Source of the DNA: Ancrocorticia sp.
GTDB taxonomy: Bacteria; Actinomycetota; Actinomycetes; Actinomycetales; Actinomycetaceae
Assembly (NCBI GenBank): GCA_022648165.1
Contig: JALCLX010000016.1
Coordinates: 1-39,324, forward strand
DNA: 39,324 nucleotides
Direction of reading: 5' to 3'
Positions 15,772 through 24,250 of this stretch are shown here, one piece after another. The notes under the pieces are model-generated. The model was given only the letters and a program-made list of their open reading frames with translations, had not been told where the DNA came from and made no database searches. A program made the translations under genes and the position numbers. How positions within the stretch are numbered: the first letter of the stretch is position 1; each line of letters starts with the position of its first letter.

Positions 15772-16895
15772 CAGTACCTCACTCGAGGATCGATCAAGGC
15801 GGCAATAAAGTCCACGATGAAGTTGATTACTGCCACGATCACGGCAATCATCATCACGATTCCCTGGACTGCTACATAATCGCGGGCACTCATGTACTGC
15901 GCCAGCATGAAGCCCAGTCCCTTCCATTCGAATGTGGTCTCGGTGAGCACAGCGCCGCCCAAACTCATGGCGATCTGCATGCCCATAACCGTGATGACGG
16001 GGATGAGTGCCGGGCGCAGTGCGTGTTTACGAACTAACCGTGCCTCGCTGACGCCACGCGATCGGGCGGACTCAACATACAGTTGGTCCAAAGTCCCGAT
16101 GAGGTTTGTGCGTACTAGGCGCAGGAATACTCCACCTGTGAGCATGCCCAGTGCTATTGCCGGAAGGATCGCATGCTGCAGTACGTCGCCAACGAGTTTG
16201 CCGTCCCCCAGCCGGATTGCATCGAGCAGATAGAGGCCCGTGGGATTCGTAATCTGGGCCATCTCCAGTTCGCCTGAGCTGGATGCACGCCCCGCAATCG
16301 GAAGCCATCCGAGATTCACCGAGAACACGAGCTTGAGCATCAAGCCCATGAAGAATACTGGAGTTGCGTAACCGAGTATTGCGAAGACGCGCAGTATTGC
16401 ATCTGGCCACCGGTCTCTGAATCGTGCCGCGACCATACCGAGCGGTACGCCGATGAGCAGCGCCACGACCAATGAAAACATCACCAATTCGAACGTAGCG
16501 GCACCGTAGGTGGTAAGTATCTGTGTCACAGGCCTGTTGTCTGTGAAGGTGGTTCCGAAATCTCCGTGGAGAATGTTCCACAGGTATTCGAAGTATTGCA
16601 ATATGAGTGGCCGGTTATAACCCGCTTCTTCAATGCGCTGTTGCAGTTGTTCGGGTGGAAGGCGGCCACTCATTGCCGCCGTTATAGGATCTCCCGTGGC
16701 TCGCATAGCGAAGAACACCACGGTAACCAAGATGAAAATGGTTGGAAAAATGAGGAGGAACCGTATGAGCAGGTATCTGCCCAGTCCACCGCCTTTCCGT
16801 GTTTTCGTCTCGGAAGACGTTGGCGCCACAGCTGTAATAGGGCTGTCTTCACTTTCGAATGCTTCAACGCTGGGCGCTGGATCTGGTTGTGTCAT
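15771..16895 (-). CDS. Peptide ABC transporter permease (DppB-like)
   Basis: 374-residue permease. An acidic N-terminal tail of about 50 residues, longer than usual, precedes the DppB start (GRYLLIRFLLIFPTIFILVTVVFF). LQYFEYLWNILHGDFGTTF and helices 2-6 follow, with the EAA loop ESARSRGVSEARLVRKHALR and a C-terminus ending in the classic DPRVRY. ATG at 16895 is preferred, with GAGGAG 6 nt upstream; the extension to 16946 would run into the intercistronic hairpin. It lies downstream of the binding-protein gene, separated by a 19-bp stem-loop at 16929-16970. Confidence 0.95.
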   Translation of the reverse strand: MTQPDPAPSVEAFESEDSPITAVAPTSSETKTRKGGGLGRYLLIRFLLIFPTIFILVTVVFFAMRATGDPITAAMSGRLPPEQLQQRIEEAGYNRPLILQYFEYLWNILHGDFGTTFTDNRPVTQILTTYGAATFELVMFSLVVALLIGVPLGMVAARFRDRWPDAILRVFAILGYATPVFFMGLMLKLVFSVNLGWLPIAGRASSSGELEMAQITNPTGLYLLDAIRLGDGKLVGDVLQHAILPAIALGMLTGGVFLRLVRTNLIGTLDQLYVESARSRGVSEARLVRKHALRPALIPVITVMGMQIAMSLGGAVLTETTFEWKGLGFMLAQYMSARDYVAVQGIVMMIAVIVAVINFIVDFIAALIDPRVRY

Positions 16896-16928
16896 CGTCT
16901 CTCCTCGTGTGAGGACCTGTTGAATTTT

Positions 16929-16970
16929 GAGTGAGAGGAGGGACACCGCACGGTGTCCCTCCTCTCACTC
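16929..16970 (-). terminator. 19-bp perfect hairpin between peptide-binding-protein gene and permease gene
   Basis: GAGTGAGAGGAGGGACACC (16929-16947) pairs perfectly with 16952-16970; the loop is GCAC. It starts 10 nt after the binding-protein stop and lies 34 nt before the dppB start. No U-tract follows, so it more likely gives partial termination or protects the 3' end of the binding-protein mRNA, which would explain excess lipoprotein over permease. Confidence 0.85.
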
Positions 16971-16979
16971 ATTCATGGC

Positions 16980-18614
16980 TCACTTTGTAACTGTGGCAAG
17001 CCGTAGCTTGAATGATGCGTCCAAATCCACGCCGTCAACATTCTTACCGACCACGGCGATCTGCTTACCTTGCAAGAGCGGCAAGGTTGGCAGGTCGTCC
17101 GCCACTTCGTCCTGAATCTTCTCGATAATGCTCTGGCGCTTGTCCTTATCTGAAGTTGCTACCTGTTCCTCAATCAGCTTCTGCACCTCCGCGTTGTCGT
17201 AATGGTTGGCAACGAAGTTGTCTGCTGTGAAGAACGGCGTCAGGTAGTTGTCCGCGTCGGAGTAATCCGGGAACCAACCGAGTTGGTAGATCGGATACAC
17301 ATCGTTCGTACGATCCTTCGAATACTGCACCCATTCAGTGGACTGAAGGTTTACTGTAAACAAACCAGTGGCCTCAAGCTGGTTCTTGATCGCTGCGTAT
17401 TCGTCTCCAGACGACGGGCCGTAGTGATCTGGATTGTATTGCCAGTTGAGTGTGACCGGAGTGCTCACGCCCGCATCCGCCAAGCGCTGCTTTGCACGCT
17501 CCACATCGGGCCCACCTTCGCCGTCACCGTACTTCTCCTTGAGGGATTCAGTAGCGCCGTTCAGGCCTTCGGGTACATACGAGTAAAGCGGCGTGTACGT
17601 GTCCTTGTAAACGTCCTTTGCGATAGCTTCACGATCAATTGAATCAGCAATGGCCTGGCGCACCGCGAGTGCCTTCGCAGCATCCGCATCGTCAGTCTTC
17701 GCGCCGTACGGCATCGTGTCCAAGTTAAACACGCTGTAGCGAATTTCTCCGCCGGGGCCTTCGACGATCTTCACCGAATCGTTGCTCGAAAGAGAATCAA
17801 TGTCCGTGGCAGAAAGCGAGCGGTATGCAATATCGATTGCGTTCTGCTCAATATCCAGCTTCATGTTCGAGGCATCTGCATAGTAGCGCAGCGTCGCACC
17901 GTCGTTCTGGACCGTGCCCAAGGATCCCTTGTACCCGTCGAACGGTTTGAAGGAGACCAGCTCGTTCACCTTGTAGCTGTCAATCGTGTACTGGCCAGCA
18001 AATGGCTCGGCCTTCACAATTTCCGCGTCAGATAGCACTTTGTCTGCCGGGAATACATCCTCATCGACAATCGGCCCTGCGGGGCTGGTCAGAACCTGAG
18101 GCCATGTCTGGTCGTTGTCGTTCTTGAGGTGGAACACCACTGTGGTGTCATCCGGTGTCTCGATGGAATCAAGCGAACCTAGCAGGCTTGATGGACCATT
18201 GGGATCCGCGATTTTCAGCTGCCGTTCGAAGGTGAATTTGACGTCCGACGACGTCAAATCGTCACCATTGGCAAATTTCAGGCCGGACTTCAGCTTCACG
18301 GTATATTCGTCGGGAGCCGTGAACTCGGCGGATTCTGCGATATCCGGCTGCGGTGTCATATCCGTTGCGCCCGGCACCGTGTTCAAGAGGAATGGATATA
18401 CCTGGTTCATGATGAAGAATGAACCATTATCGTAGCTTCCAGCTGGGTCCAGGCTCGTTACCTTGTCGGTAGTTCCGATACTGATTGTTGTGTCTCCAGC
18501 AGTGGCATTCTGCGAACTTGAGCTGCCCCCGCTATCGCTTGTTGTAGCGCACCCAGCGGTGAGAGCGACGATTGCTCCCGCAGCTGCAACGCCCCGGAGT
18601 AGTTTTCGCGACAT
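16980..18614 (-). CDS. Peptide-binding lipoprotein of ABC importer (SBP family 5)
   Basis: 544-residue extracytoplasmic receptor that captures peptides for the importer. The signal is MSRKLLRGVAAAGAIVALTAGC, with lipobox LTAGC and lipid-attachment Cys22, followed by a Ser/Gly linker. Family 5 features: TTDKVTSLDPAGSYDNGSF near the start, LKSGLKFANGDDLTSSDVKF, and the C-terminal lobe with WFPDYSDADNYLTPFF. Specificity (di- or oligopeptide) cannot be decided. ATG at 18614 is set by the signal peptide and GAAGGGAAG upstream; the frame runs open to 18830 but that part is leader. First gene of the operon. Confidence 0.95.
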   Translation of the reverse strand: MSRKLLRGVAAAGAIVALTAGCATTSDSGGSSSSQNATAGDTTISIGTTDKVTSLDPAGSYDNGSFFIMNQVYPFLLNTVPGATDMTPQPDIAESAEFTAPDEYTVKLKSGLKFANGDDLTSSDVKFTFERQLKIADPNGPSSLLGSLDSIETPDDTTVVFHLKNDNDQTWPQVLTSPAGPIVDEDVFPADKVLSDAEIVKAEPFAGQYTIDSYKVNELVSFKPFDGYKGSLGTVQNDGATLRYYADASNMKLDIEQNAIDIAYRSLSATDIDSLSSNDSVKIVEGPGGEIRYSVFNLDTMPYGAKTDDADAAKALAVRQAIADSIDREAIAKDVYKDTYTPLYSYVPEGLNGATESLKEKYGDGEGGPDVERAKQRLADAGVSTPVTLNWQYNPDHYGPSSGDEYAAIKNQLEATGLFTVNLQSTEWVQYSKDRTNDVYPIYQLGWFPDYSDADNYLTPFFTADNFVANHYDNAEVQKLIEEQVATSDKDKRQSIIEKIQDEVADDLPTLPLLQGKQIAVVGKNVDGVDLDASFKLRLATVTK

Positions 18615-18735
18615 GTAGATCTTCCCTTCTGACATCTCGCCCGGCAGAGAGCCGGCCGAGGTTTCACCACGCAGTAATGCGGGCCGCATGAATTCCGCCC
18701 ACAATCTGGACGAAAGTCGTGTCGCTGACCAACAT

Positions 18736-18745
18736 TCCGTTAGCA
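18736..18745 (-). promoter_or_regulatory. TGCTAACGGA motif, copy 4, in the peptide importer leader
   Basis: Exact 10-mer, followed by ATG as in the copy at 474-483 (13 identical bases). It lies 122 nt upstream of the lipoprotein start. A TANNNT box, TATGCT (18750-18755, minus strand), lies 4 nt before it, which would put the motif at the start of the transcript. Confidence 0.4.
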
Positions 18746-18830
18746 ATACAGCATAAGGTAAGCATCTGTTTGTTACGAACACGTTTCCGAACCGTCTCAC
18801 ATCGTGGAAATCAGTGTTCTGCCATCCCAA

Positions 18831-20786
18831 TTATTCGAGTTGTTCGTCACATGTTCTGCGCTGAGTCTCTAACTCCATAAGCCGTTCAAAAAGACGCTCC
18901 TGCCTGGAAGGATCTCCTGCAGTCCGTTTCAGCTCCGAACGGACATCGGCTATCTGGCGCGTAATTCCCTGTCTAATAAGCGACACTGCGATACTCCACA
19001 CATATCGCTCCATCCGCTCAGGGCGCGTCTCTGGCAGGGTTTCCACGGCAAGCTGAGACACCGCTTGGGCAACAATGGGGTCCGCTGCCTCAATCACGCG
19101 CTCCACATACCACGTGGCAGCCTCCGTTTCCGCTTCCGGCTCCGTGAGGCCCGAGGCCACTAGCTGCTCGAAACGTTGGCGATATGAAGCCGCACCGCCT
19201 GCGGCACGAATCGCCTCGTGGATGCGGTGGTGAATGGGCACTGTGAACGTCTGTGGCGGCAATTCATCCATCTGTGCGGGGCCTGCGTACCAGGGCAGTT
19301 GAAGATACACATCCAGTGCTTCGCGCTCCACGCGCTCAATGGGATCGCGGATTTCTGCGCGCGTGTGCAGCACTGGTTCCGGCCGTGGCTCTACAGCAGC
19401 CGCGGGCACAGTTTGGGCGTGCTTTAATGTGCCGCGCGATTCACGCACGGCTTGTTTGACGGGTCCCTCATCCATGCCCAACCACCCAGAAAGCATACGA
19501 GTGTATTCACCGCGCAAAACTCTGTCGCGTATCGATGCGACCATGGGCGCAGCGGCACGGAGCCCCGCTGCCCGCCCTTCTGCCGTATTCAGCGGCAGAC
19601 CGCGCAGCACAGACTGAATGGCGAATTCAAAGAGTGGCCTGCGTGAATCAATAATCGCCCGCACGCCTTCGTCTCCGTATGCCATACGAACTTCACATGG
19701 GTCCATACCGTCCTTTGCCACTGCGACGAACGTTTGCGCAGCAAACGCTTGGTCGCCTTGAAACGCCTTGAGCGCAGCTTTTTGACCGGCCGCGTCGCCG
19801 TCGAAGGTGAAAATTACCTCCCCGCCAAAAGCCCTGCCATCGCTGAGAATGACGCCTTTCGCCGGATCTGCCCCATCGCCGATGAGCCTGCGGACGATCT
19901 TCACGTGTTCTGCACCGAACGCCGTACCGCACGTTGCGACGGCGCATTCAACACCGGCGAGTTGTGCCGCCATGACGTCCGTGTATCCTTCGACGACGAC
20001 GACGCGGCGCTGGGCCGCAATTGCCTTTTTTGCCTGGTCTAAGCCGTAAAGAACTTGCGCTTTCTTGTAGATCGGAGTCTCTGGAGTGTTCAGGTATTTT
20101 GGGCCATTGTCATCATCTGTAATGCGGCGCGCACCGAAACCGACGGGATCTCCCATAATGGAGAATATGGGCCACATGAGCCGCCCGCGGAATCTGTCGT
20201 ACAACCCGCGGTTCCCTTGTACAGCCAGCCCTGCTGCAAGAATTTCTTTTTCAGAAAAGCCACGCGATCGCAGAACTTTGAGGAGGCCATCCCAGCTCTC
20301 GGGCGAAAAACCGATCCGATAGCGCGCTACCTGTTCGGGAGTGAATCCGCGGCGCTCAAGAAGTTGGCGTCCCGGAGCTCCACCCGGGGTATGTAGTTCA
20401 TGTTCGTAGAACTCCACGGCTACACGGTGGGCTTCAACGAGACGTGAACGCTTAGGGCCGTCTGAATCGGCCCGCCCAGTATCTTCAGAATGGAGTTCCA
20501 CTCCTGCCTTGCGGGCCAGAATCTCCACGGCTTCAACGAAGGTGACGTGCTCTATTTTTTCAATGAAAGAGATTGCGTCCCCGCCTTCACCGCATCCGAA
20601 ACAATGCCACCGCCCCGCGTGGGGCCGTACATGGAAGGATGGCGTTTTTTCGTCGTGGAACGGGCACAGCCCTTTCAGCGAATCCACGCCGGCTGGCCGA
20701 AGCGCGACGTATCCGGCGACGACGTCGTCAATGCGCGTGCGCGCACGCACCTCATCAATATCCTCGCGTTTTATCAGCCCTGCCAC
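18831..20786 (-). CDS. dnaG: DNA primase
   Basis: Makes RNA primers at the replication fork with the replicative helicase. 651 residues: CHC2 zinc finger with C41, H44, C62 and C65 (CPFHDEKTPSF...HCFGC), the catalytic core, and a TOPRIM domain with the acidic residues VVVVEGYTDVMAA and FTFDGDAAGQKAA. The C-terminal region (about 430-651) would bind helicase. Between IVRRLIGDG and EVIFTFDGD there is an insert of roughly 17 residues. The start is GTG at 20786 without an SD; TAGAAT lies 4 nt upstream, suggesting a leaderless mRNA. dgt lies just upstream on the same strand, the usual actinobacterial pairing. Confidence 0.97.
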   Translation of the reverse strand: MAGLIKREDIDEVRARTRIDDVVAGYVALRPAGVDSLKGLCPFHDEKTPSFHVRPHAGRWHCFGCGEGGDAISFIEKIEHVTFVEAVEILARKAGVELHSEDTGRADSDGPKRSRLVEAHRVAVEFYEHELHTPGGAPGRQLLERRGFTPEQVARYRIGFSPESWDGLLKVLRSRGFSEKEILAAGLAVQGNRGLYDRFRGRLMWPIFSIMGDPVGFGARRITDDDNGPKYLNTPETPIYKKAQVLYGLDQAKKAIAAQRRVVVVEGYTDVMAAQLAGVECAVATCGTAFGAEHVKIVRRLIGDGADPAKGVILSDGRAFGGEVIFTFDGDAAGQKAALKAFQGDQAFAAQTFVAVAKDGMDPCEVRMAYGDEGVRAIIDSRRPLFEFAIQSVLRGLPLNTAEGRAAGLRAAAPMVASIRDRVLRGEYTRMLSGWLGMDEGPVKQAVRESRGTLKHAQTVPAAAVEPRPEPVLHTRAEIRDPIERVEREALDVYLQLPWYAGPAQMDELPPQTFTVPIHHRIHEAIRAAGGAASYRQRFEQLVASGLTEPEAETEAATWYVERVIEAADPIVAQAVSQLAVETLPETRPERMERYVWSIAVSLIRQGITRQIADVRSELKRTAGDPSRQERLFERLMELETQRRTCDEQLE

Positions 20787-20792
20787 ACGGCT

Positions 20793-20798
20793 ATTCTA
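20793..20798 (-). promoter_or_regulatory. Possible -10 box of dnaG (leaderless)
   Basis: TAGAAT, a TANNNT hexamer, separated by AGCC from the GTG start of dnaG. With a start point 5-7 nt after the box, the RNA would begin at or within the GTG. No clear -35 is seen 17 bp upstream. Confidence 0.45.
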
Positions 20799-20820
20799 GT
20801 GGCCTGATCCCCCGCAGAAC

Positions 20821-22065
20821 CTAGTGCCACAGCATGCCGCACAGCCGCGAGTGCCATTGGCGCGCCGACTGGTCTGTCAGGGACGCAACTTGGTCCACGA
20901 CAATGCGCAAGTGGTCTTCTTCGTTCGCGTCGTGCCACATATCCAGGTAATGCCGTTCCAGCTCTTGTGGGTTCGCCAGCAGTGCATCGACCAGATCGAA
21001 CAGTAGCGTGCGCTGTTCAAAGTACAGTGGCTCTGATTCCCGCGGCAACATCACGTATGTCACGGCAATCCCCTTCAGAAGGGTAATCTCGTCGCGCGTT
21101 TCTTCTGGGATAACCATGTCGGCGCGGTACCGTACCAGAGGTTCCCGGCCATAGACATCGAATGTCGCATCGCACACCGCGGAGACGAACCGGCCAATCA
21201 GATCGGATGTCAGGTCCTTCATCTGCGCCAGGTCACGATACGATCCCACGAAGCTTGCCGGCCACGCCTCATCGCGCAGCAATCGATCGAGCGCTGCTTC
21301 CAGGCGCTCCGGGGTACTGGAGCCGTACCAGCTCATCGTGGCCGCTATGATGCGTTCCTGTTCACGGGGTTCACGCAGATCCTGCGGACTCACAAATCCA
21401 CGCACTACTGCATCTTCGACGTCGTGGACGGAATAGGCGATGTCGTCCGCCAAATCCATGATCTGCGCCTCGATACATTTCGCGCGTCCGTGATCTGCGT
21501 GGATCCAGTTGAATACTGCAGCGTCGTCATCATACACATTGAACTTGGGGCTGCGTGTACCATCGGGCAATAGCGGCGCCTGGTCCCGCTGCCACGGATA
21601 CTTGAGTACGGCGTCTAGGCTTGCGCGAGTCAGGTTCAAACCGGCCGGCCAGCCATCTGGTGCCACACGTTTGGGCTCGAGCCGGGTGAGCAGCCGCAAT
21701 GTCTGTGCGTTGCCTTCGAAGCCTCCGATGTGCTCGCTCACCTCTGCCAGTGCGCGTTCCCCGTTGTGCCCAAAGGGGGGATGCCCCAAGTCGTGGCACA
21801 GGCAGGCGGTCTCCACGATGTCTGGTTCACAGCCTACGTTCTTGGCCAGTGAACGGCCGATCTGTGCCACCTCTAATGAATGGGTGAGGCGCGTTCGAAT
21901 GAAGTCGTCAAACTCCGGGCCAAGAACCTGGGTTTTCGCACCCAAGCGGCGCAGCGCAGAAGAATGCAGTACTCGCGCCCTGTCGCGTTCAAAATCCGTA
22001 CGGCTCGGCGATTTCGCCGGTTCTTGGACCCAACGCTCCCTGTCACGCGCGCTATAGAGACTCAT
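20821..22065 (-). CDS. dgt: Deoxyguanosinetriphosphate triphosphohydrolase-like protein
   Basis: An HD-domain dNTP triphosphohydrolase that converts dNTP to deoxynucleoside plus triphosphate and so adjusts dNTP pools. The 414-residue protein has SRTDFERDRARVLHSSALRRLGAKTQV at the N-terminus, metal ligands H62 (RLTHSLEVAQ) and H91-D92 (CHDLGHPPFGHNGE), and MDLADDIAYSVHDVEDA further on, supplying the remaining Asp. ATG at 22065 is chosen because GGAG lies 5 nt upstream and family members start at SxYSxxDxERW; the open extension to 22197 has no support. About 34 bp upstream of dnaG. Confidence 0.94.
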   Translation of the reverse strand: MSLYSARDRERWVQEPAKSPSRTDFERDRARVLHSSALRRLGAKTQVLGPEFDDFIRTRLTHSLEVAQIGRSLAKNVGCEPDIVETACLCHDLGHPPFGHNGERALAEVSEHIGGFEGNAQTLRLLTRLEPKRVAPDGWPAGLNLTRASLDAVLKYPWQRDQAPLLPDGTRSPKFNVYDDDAAVFNWIHADHGRAKCIEAQIMDLADDIAYSVHDVEDAVVRGFVSPQDLREPREQERIIAATMSWYGSSTPERLEAALDRLLRDEAWPASFVGSYRDLAQMKDLTSDLIGRFVSAVCDATFDVYGREPLVRYRADMVIPEETRDEITLLKGIAVTYVMLPRESEPLYFEQRTLLFDLVDALLANPQELERHYLDMWHDANEEDHLRIVVDQVASLTDQSARQWHSRLCGMLWH

Positions 22066-22210
22066 CACGCTCCGAGCGTACCCCGCCGCTGCGCGCGCGC
22101 CCAAGAAAAACCACAGCAAAACCACGCCATACCAGGGTGCTTGCGCGCAGCGCACGTTTCGCTGGTGGGCGAACGCCACGCTCACTGCGCTCACCACGCC
22201 GGCGCGACCG

Positions 22211-22258
22211 CTACCCTAGTGTCAGCACCCGGCGCTACCACTACCCTAGTGTCGGCAC
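22211..22258 (+). repeat. Tandem promoter-like direct repeat upstream of the DUF3107 gene
   Basis: CTACCCTAGTGTCAGCAC (22211-22228) and CTACCCTAGTGTCGGCAC (22241-22258) are 30 bp apart with one difference. Each holds TACCCT, a TANNNT -10 match. They precede the DUF3107 start by 17-65 nt, so they may be a duplicated promoter or a repeated operator. Confidence 0.6.
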
Positions 22259-22275
22259 TCAAACGAGGAGAATAC

Positions 22276-22497
22276 ATGGAAATCACAATCGGCATCCGCC
22301 AATCTAATCGCGAACTCAACATCGAATCAGAAATGACAGCTGACGATGTGTACTCGAAGGTTTCTGCGGCTGTAGCCGATGGCACTCCGCTGCGCCTGGA
22401 AGAATCCAACGGCCGCACTGTGATCGTGCCAGCCGGGGCGATCGCATATGTGGAAGTGGCCTCCGCCCAGACGCGGCGCGTTGGCTTCAGCTTCTGA
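22276..22497 (+). CDS. DUF3107 family protein
   Basis: 73 residues: MEITIGIRQSNRELNIES, then an Asp-Val-Tyr helix, LEESNGRTVIVPAGAIAYVEV and the C-terminal RRVGFSF, all features of DUF3107. The function is unknown; the predicted fold is a small alpha/beta domain. ACGAGGAGAATAC gives a good SD 6 nt before the ATG. In mycobacteria the homologue (Rv3208A) also lies near an RhlE-type helicase gene, as here. Confidence 0.9.
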   Translation: MEITIGIRQSNRELNIESEMTADDVYSKVSAAVADGTPLRLEESNGRTVIVPAGAIAYVEVASAQTRRVGFSF

Positions 22498-22548
22498 CAG
22501 CCACGGTATAAAGAAACCTGCCGTATCCAGGAGGGTCACCGTATCCAG

Positions 22549-22566
22549 AAGAGGTAGAAACCTCTT
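22549..22566 (+). terminator. Short hairpin after the DUF3107 gene
   Basis: AAGAGGT-AGAA-ACCTCTT, a 7-bp stem with a 4-nt loop followed by ATATT. It lies 52 nt past the DUF3107 stop and could be a weak terminator or part of the 107-nt leader before the helicase gene. A direct repeat CCGTATCCAG lies just before it. Confidence 0.45.
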
Positions 22567-22672
22567 ATATTCAGGCGCGTAGAATTGACCTGGTTGCCCG
22601 GTCGTTTGTTGGCATGAGATTCGCGATCGGCTGCCTCAGTGGCACAACGCCGCATGCGAAAGGAAACGCTAC

Positions 22673-24250
22673 ATGAGCCATAGCTCAGGCATCATCAATT
22701 CATCATCCGCACACGTTCCCACAATCCACGAACCTACAGCAGATATCACTGGCACCGGCCAAGACGCCGCAGCCAAAACGTTCGCCGATTTTGGTGTATC
22801 ACAGCCGATTGTGGAGGCACTCGCTGCCGAAGGTATCGTGCATCCCTTCCCGATCCAGGCGCTCACCCTGCCCGTCGCTTTGCGCCGCAATGACATTATC
22901 GGGCAGGCAAAAACCGGCACTGGTAAGACCCTAGGCTTCGGTATTCCCATGCTTGAGAACACCGTTGGACCTGGTGAAGAAGGCTGGGACACACTGCCTG
23001 CGGCACGTCAGGGTAAACCGCAGGGACTCGTGGTTCTCCCCACCCGCGAACTGGCGAAGCAGGTGGCTTCGGAACTGCGAACGGCTGCCGCGCGTCGCAC
23101 GGTTCGGATCACGGAGCTTTACGGGGGAACCGCCTACGAACCACAGCAAGACAAACTGCGCGAGGGTGTGGAGATCGTGGTCGGTACGCCAGGGCGTCTC
23201 ATTGATCTGATGCGCCACGGCGTCTTGCACCTCGATTCAGTCCGCACTGTAGTCCTTGATGAGGCGGACGAAATGCTCGACCTCGGTTTCCTCGACGACG
23301 TCGAAACCATTCTGGCCGCAACCCCCGCACAACGGCATACCATGCTGTTCTCTGCAACAATGCCCGGTGCCGTCGTCGCGATGGCTCGGCGTTACATGAC
23401 GAAACCTACTCACATCCGTGCCCAGGACCCAGACGACACAGGCGCGACCGTCCGGACCACGCGCCAAGTTGTATACCGCTGCCACGCAATGAACAAGCTT
23501 GAAGTGATTTCGCGCATCCTCCAAGCTAATGGGCGCGGCCTGACCATCATCTTCACGCGGACAAAACGGCAGGCGGCAAAGCTTGCCGATGAGCTAACCG
23601 ATCGGGGATTTGCTGCGGGCGCACTCCACGGAGACCTAGGCCAAGGCGCGCGCGAACAGGCGCTGCGGGCCTTCCGGCACGGGAAAGTTGACGTTCTGGT
23701 TGCAACCGATGTCGCCGCACGCGGAATCGACGTTGACGATGTCACGCACGTGATCAACTATCAGTGCCCCGAGGACGAGAAGATTTATATTCACCGCATT
23801 GGGCGCACGGGCCGCGCTGGGCATTCCGGCACGGCAATCACATTCGTCGATTGGGAAGATCTTCCACGGTGGGCTGTGATCAACAAGATCCTCAATTTGG
23901 GTATGCCCGATCCGATCGAGACGTATCACACCTCTGATCACCTGTATACGGACCTGGATATCCCCTGCAATGTCACGGGCGTACTGCCCCCAGAGAAGCG
24001 GATTCGCGCCGGGCTGGCGGCCGAAAAGCTGGAGGATCTTGGGGAGACAGGGCATGCGGCAGGCCGCGGGCGTGGGCGCCGCAAGCGCGGGCATTCCCAC
24101 GGATCGGAAGTGCACCATCGCAGCGAGAAACACGCGCACCAGGCCGGTGAACCGCGGGCAAAGTCTGCGATAGCCGAAAACCCTCAGGCAGCGCCTCGGC
24201 GTAATCGCCAGCGCAAGCGCATTAGGCGCACCGATTCTTCGGAAAGCTAA
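22673..24250 (+). CDS. DEAD-box ATP-dependent RNA helicase
   Basis: 525 residues unwinding RNA in ribosome assembly or mRNA decay. Motifs in order: Q motif (TFADFGVSQPIVEAL...FPIQ), I AKTGTGKT, Ia PTRELAKQ, Ib GTPGRLIDL, II DEAD, III SAT, IV IIFTRTKRQA, V VATDVAARGIDV, VI HRIGRTGRAGHSG. The C-terminal ~100 residues are a basic Arg/His/Gly-rich tail (GRGRGRRKRGHSHG, RRNRQRKRIRR) typical of actinobacterial RhlE-like helicases. The start ATG has AAAGGAAA upstream. The leader is long (about 170 nt after the DUF3107 gene). Its stop overlaps the stop of the convergent HAD gene. Confidence 0.95.
   Translation: MSHSSGIINSSSAHVPTIHEPTADITGTGQDAAAKTFADFGVSQPIVEALAAEGIVHPFPIQALTLPVALRRNDIIGQAKTGTGKTLGFGIPMLENTVGPGEEGWDTLPAARQGKPQGLVVLPTRELAKQVASELRTAAARRTVRITELYGGTAYEPQQDKLREGVEIVVGTPGRLIDLMRHGVLHLDSVRTVVLDEADEMLDLGFLDDVETILAATPAQRHTMLFSATMPGAVVAMARRYMTKPTHIRAQDPDDTGATVRTTRQVVYRCHAMNKLEVISRILQANGRGLTIIFTRTKRQAAKLADELTDRGFAAGALHGDLGQGAREQALRAFRHGKVDVLVATDVAARGIDVDDVTHVINYQCPEDEKIYIHRIGRTGRAGHSGTAITFVDWEDLPRWAVINKILNLGMPDPIETYHTSDHLYTDLDIPCNVTGVLPPEKRIRAGLAAEKLEDLGETGHAAGRGRGRRKRGHSHGSEVHHRSEKHAHQAGEPRAKSAIAENPQAAPRRNRQRKRIRRTDSSES

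Noticed and set aside
18615-18830. Extended N-terminus of the peptide-binding lipoprotein (72 extra codons)
   Set aside because: The lipoprotein signal and SD fix the start at 18614; the extra stretch is leader DNA with promoter-like features.
22066-22197. Extended N-terminus of dgt
   Set aside because: No homologous residues, no SD; GGAG precedes the ATG at 22065.
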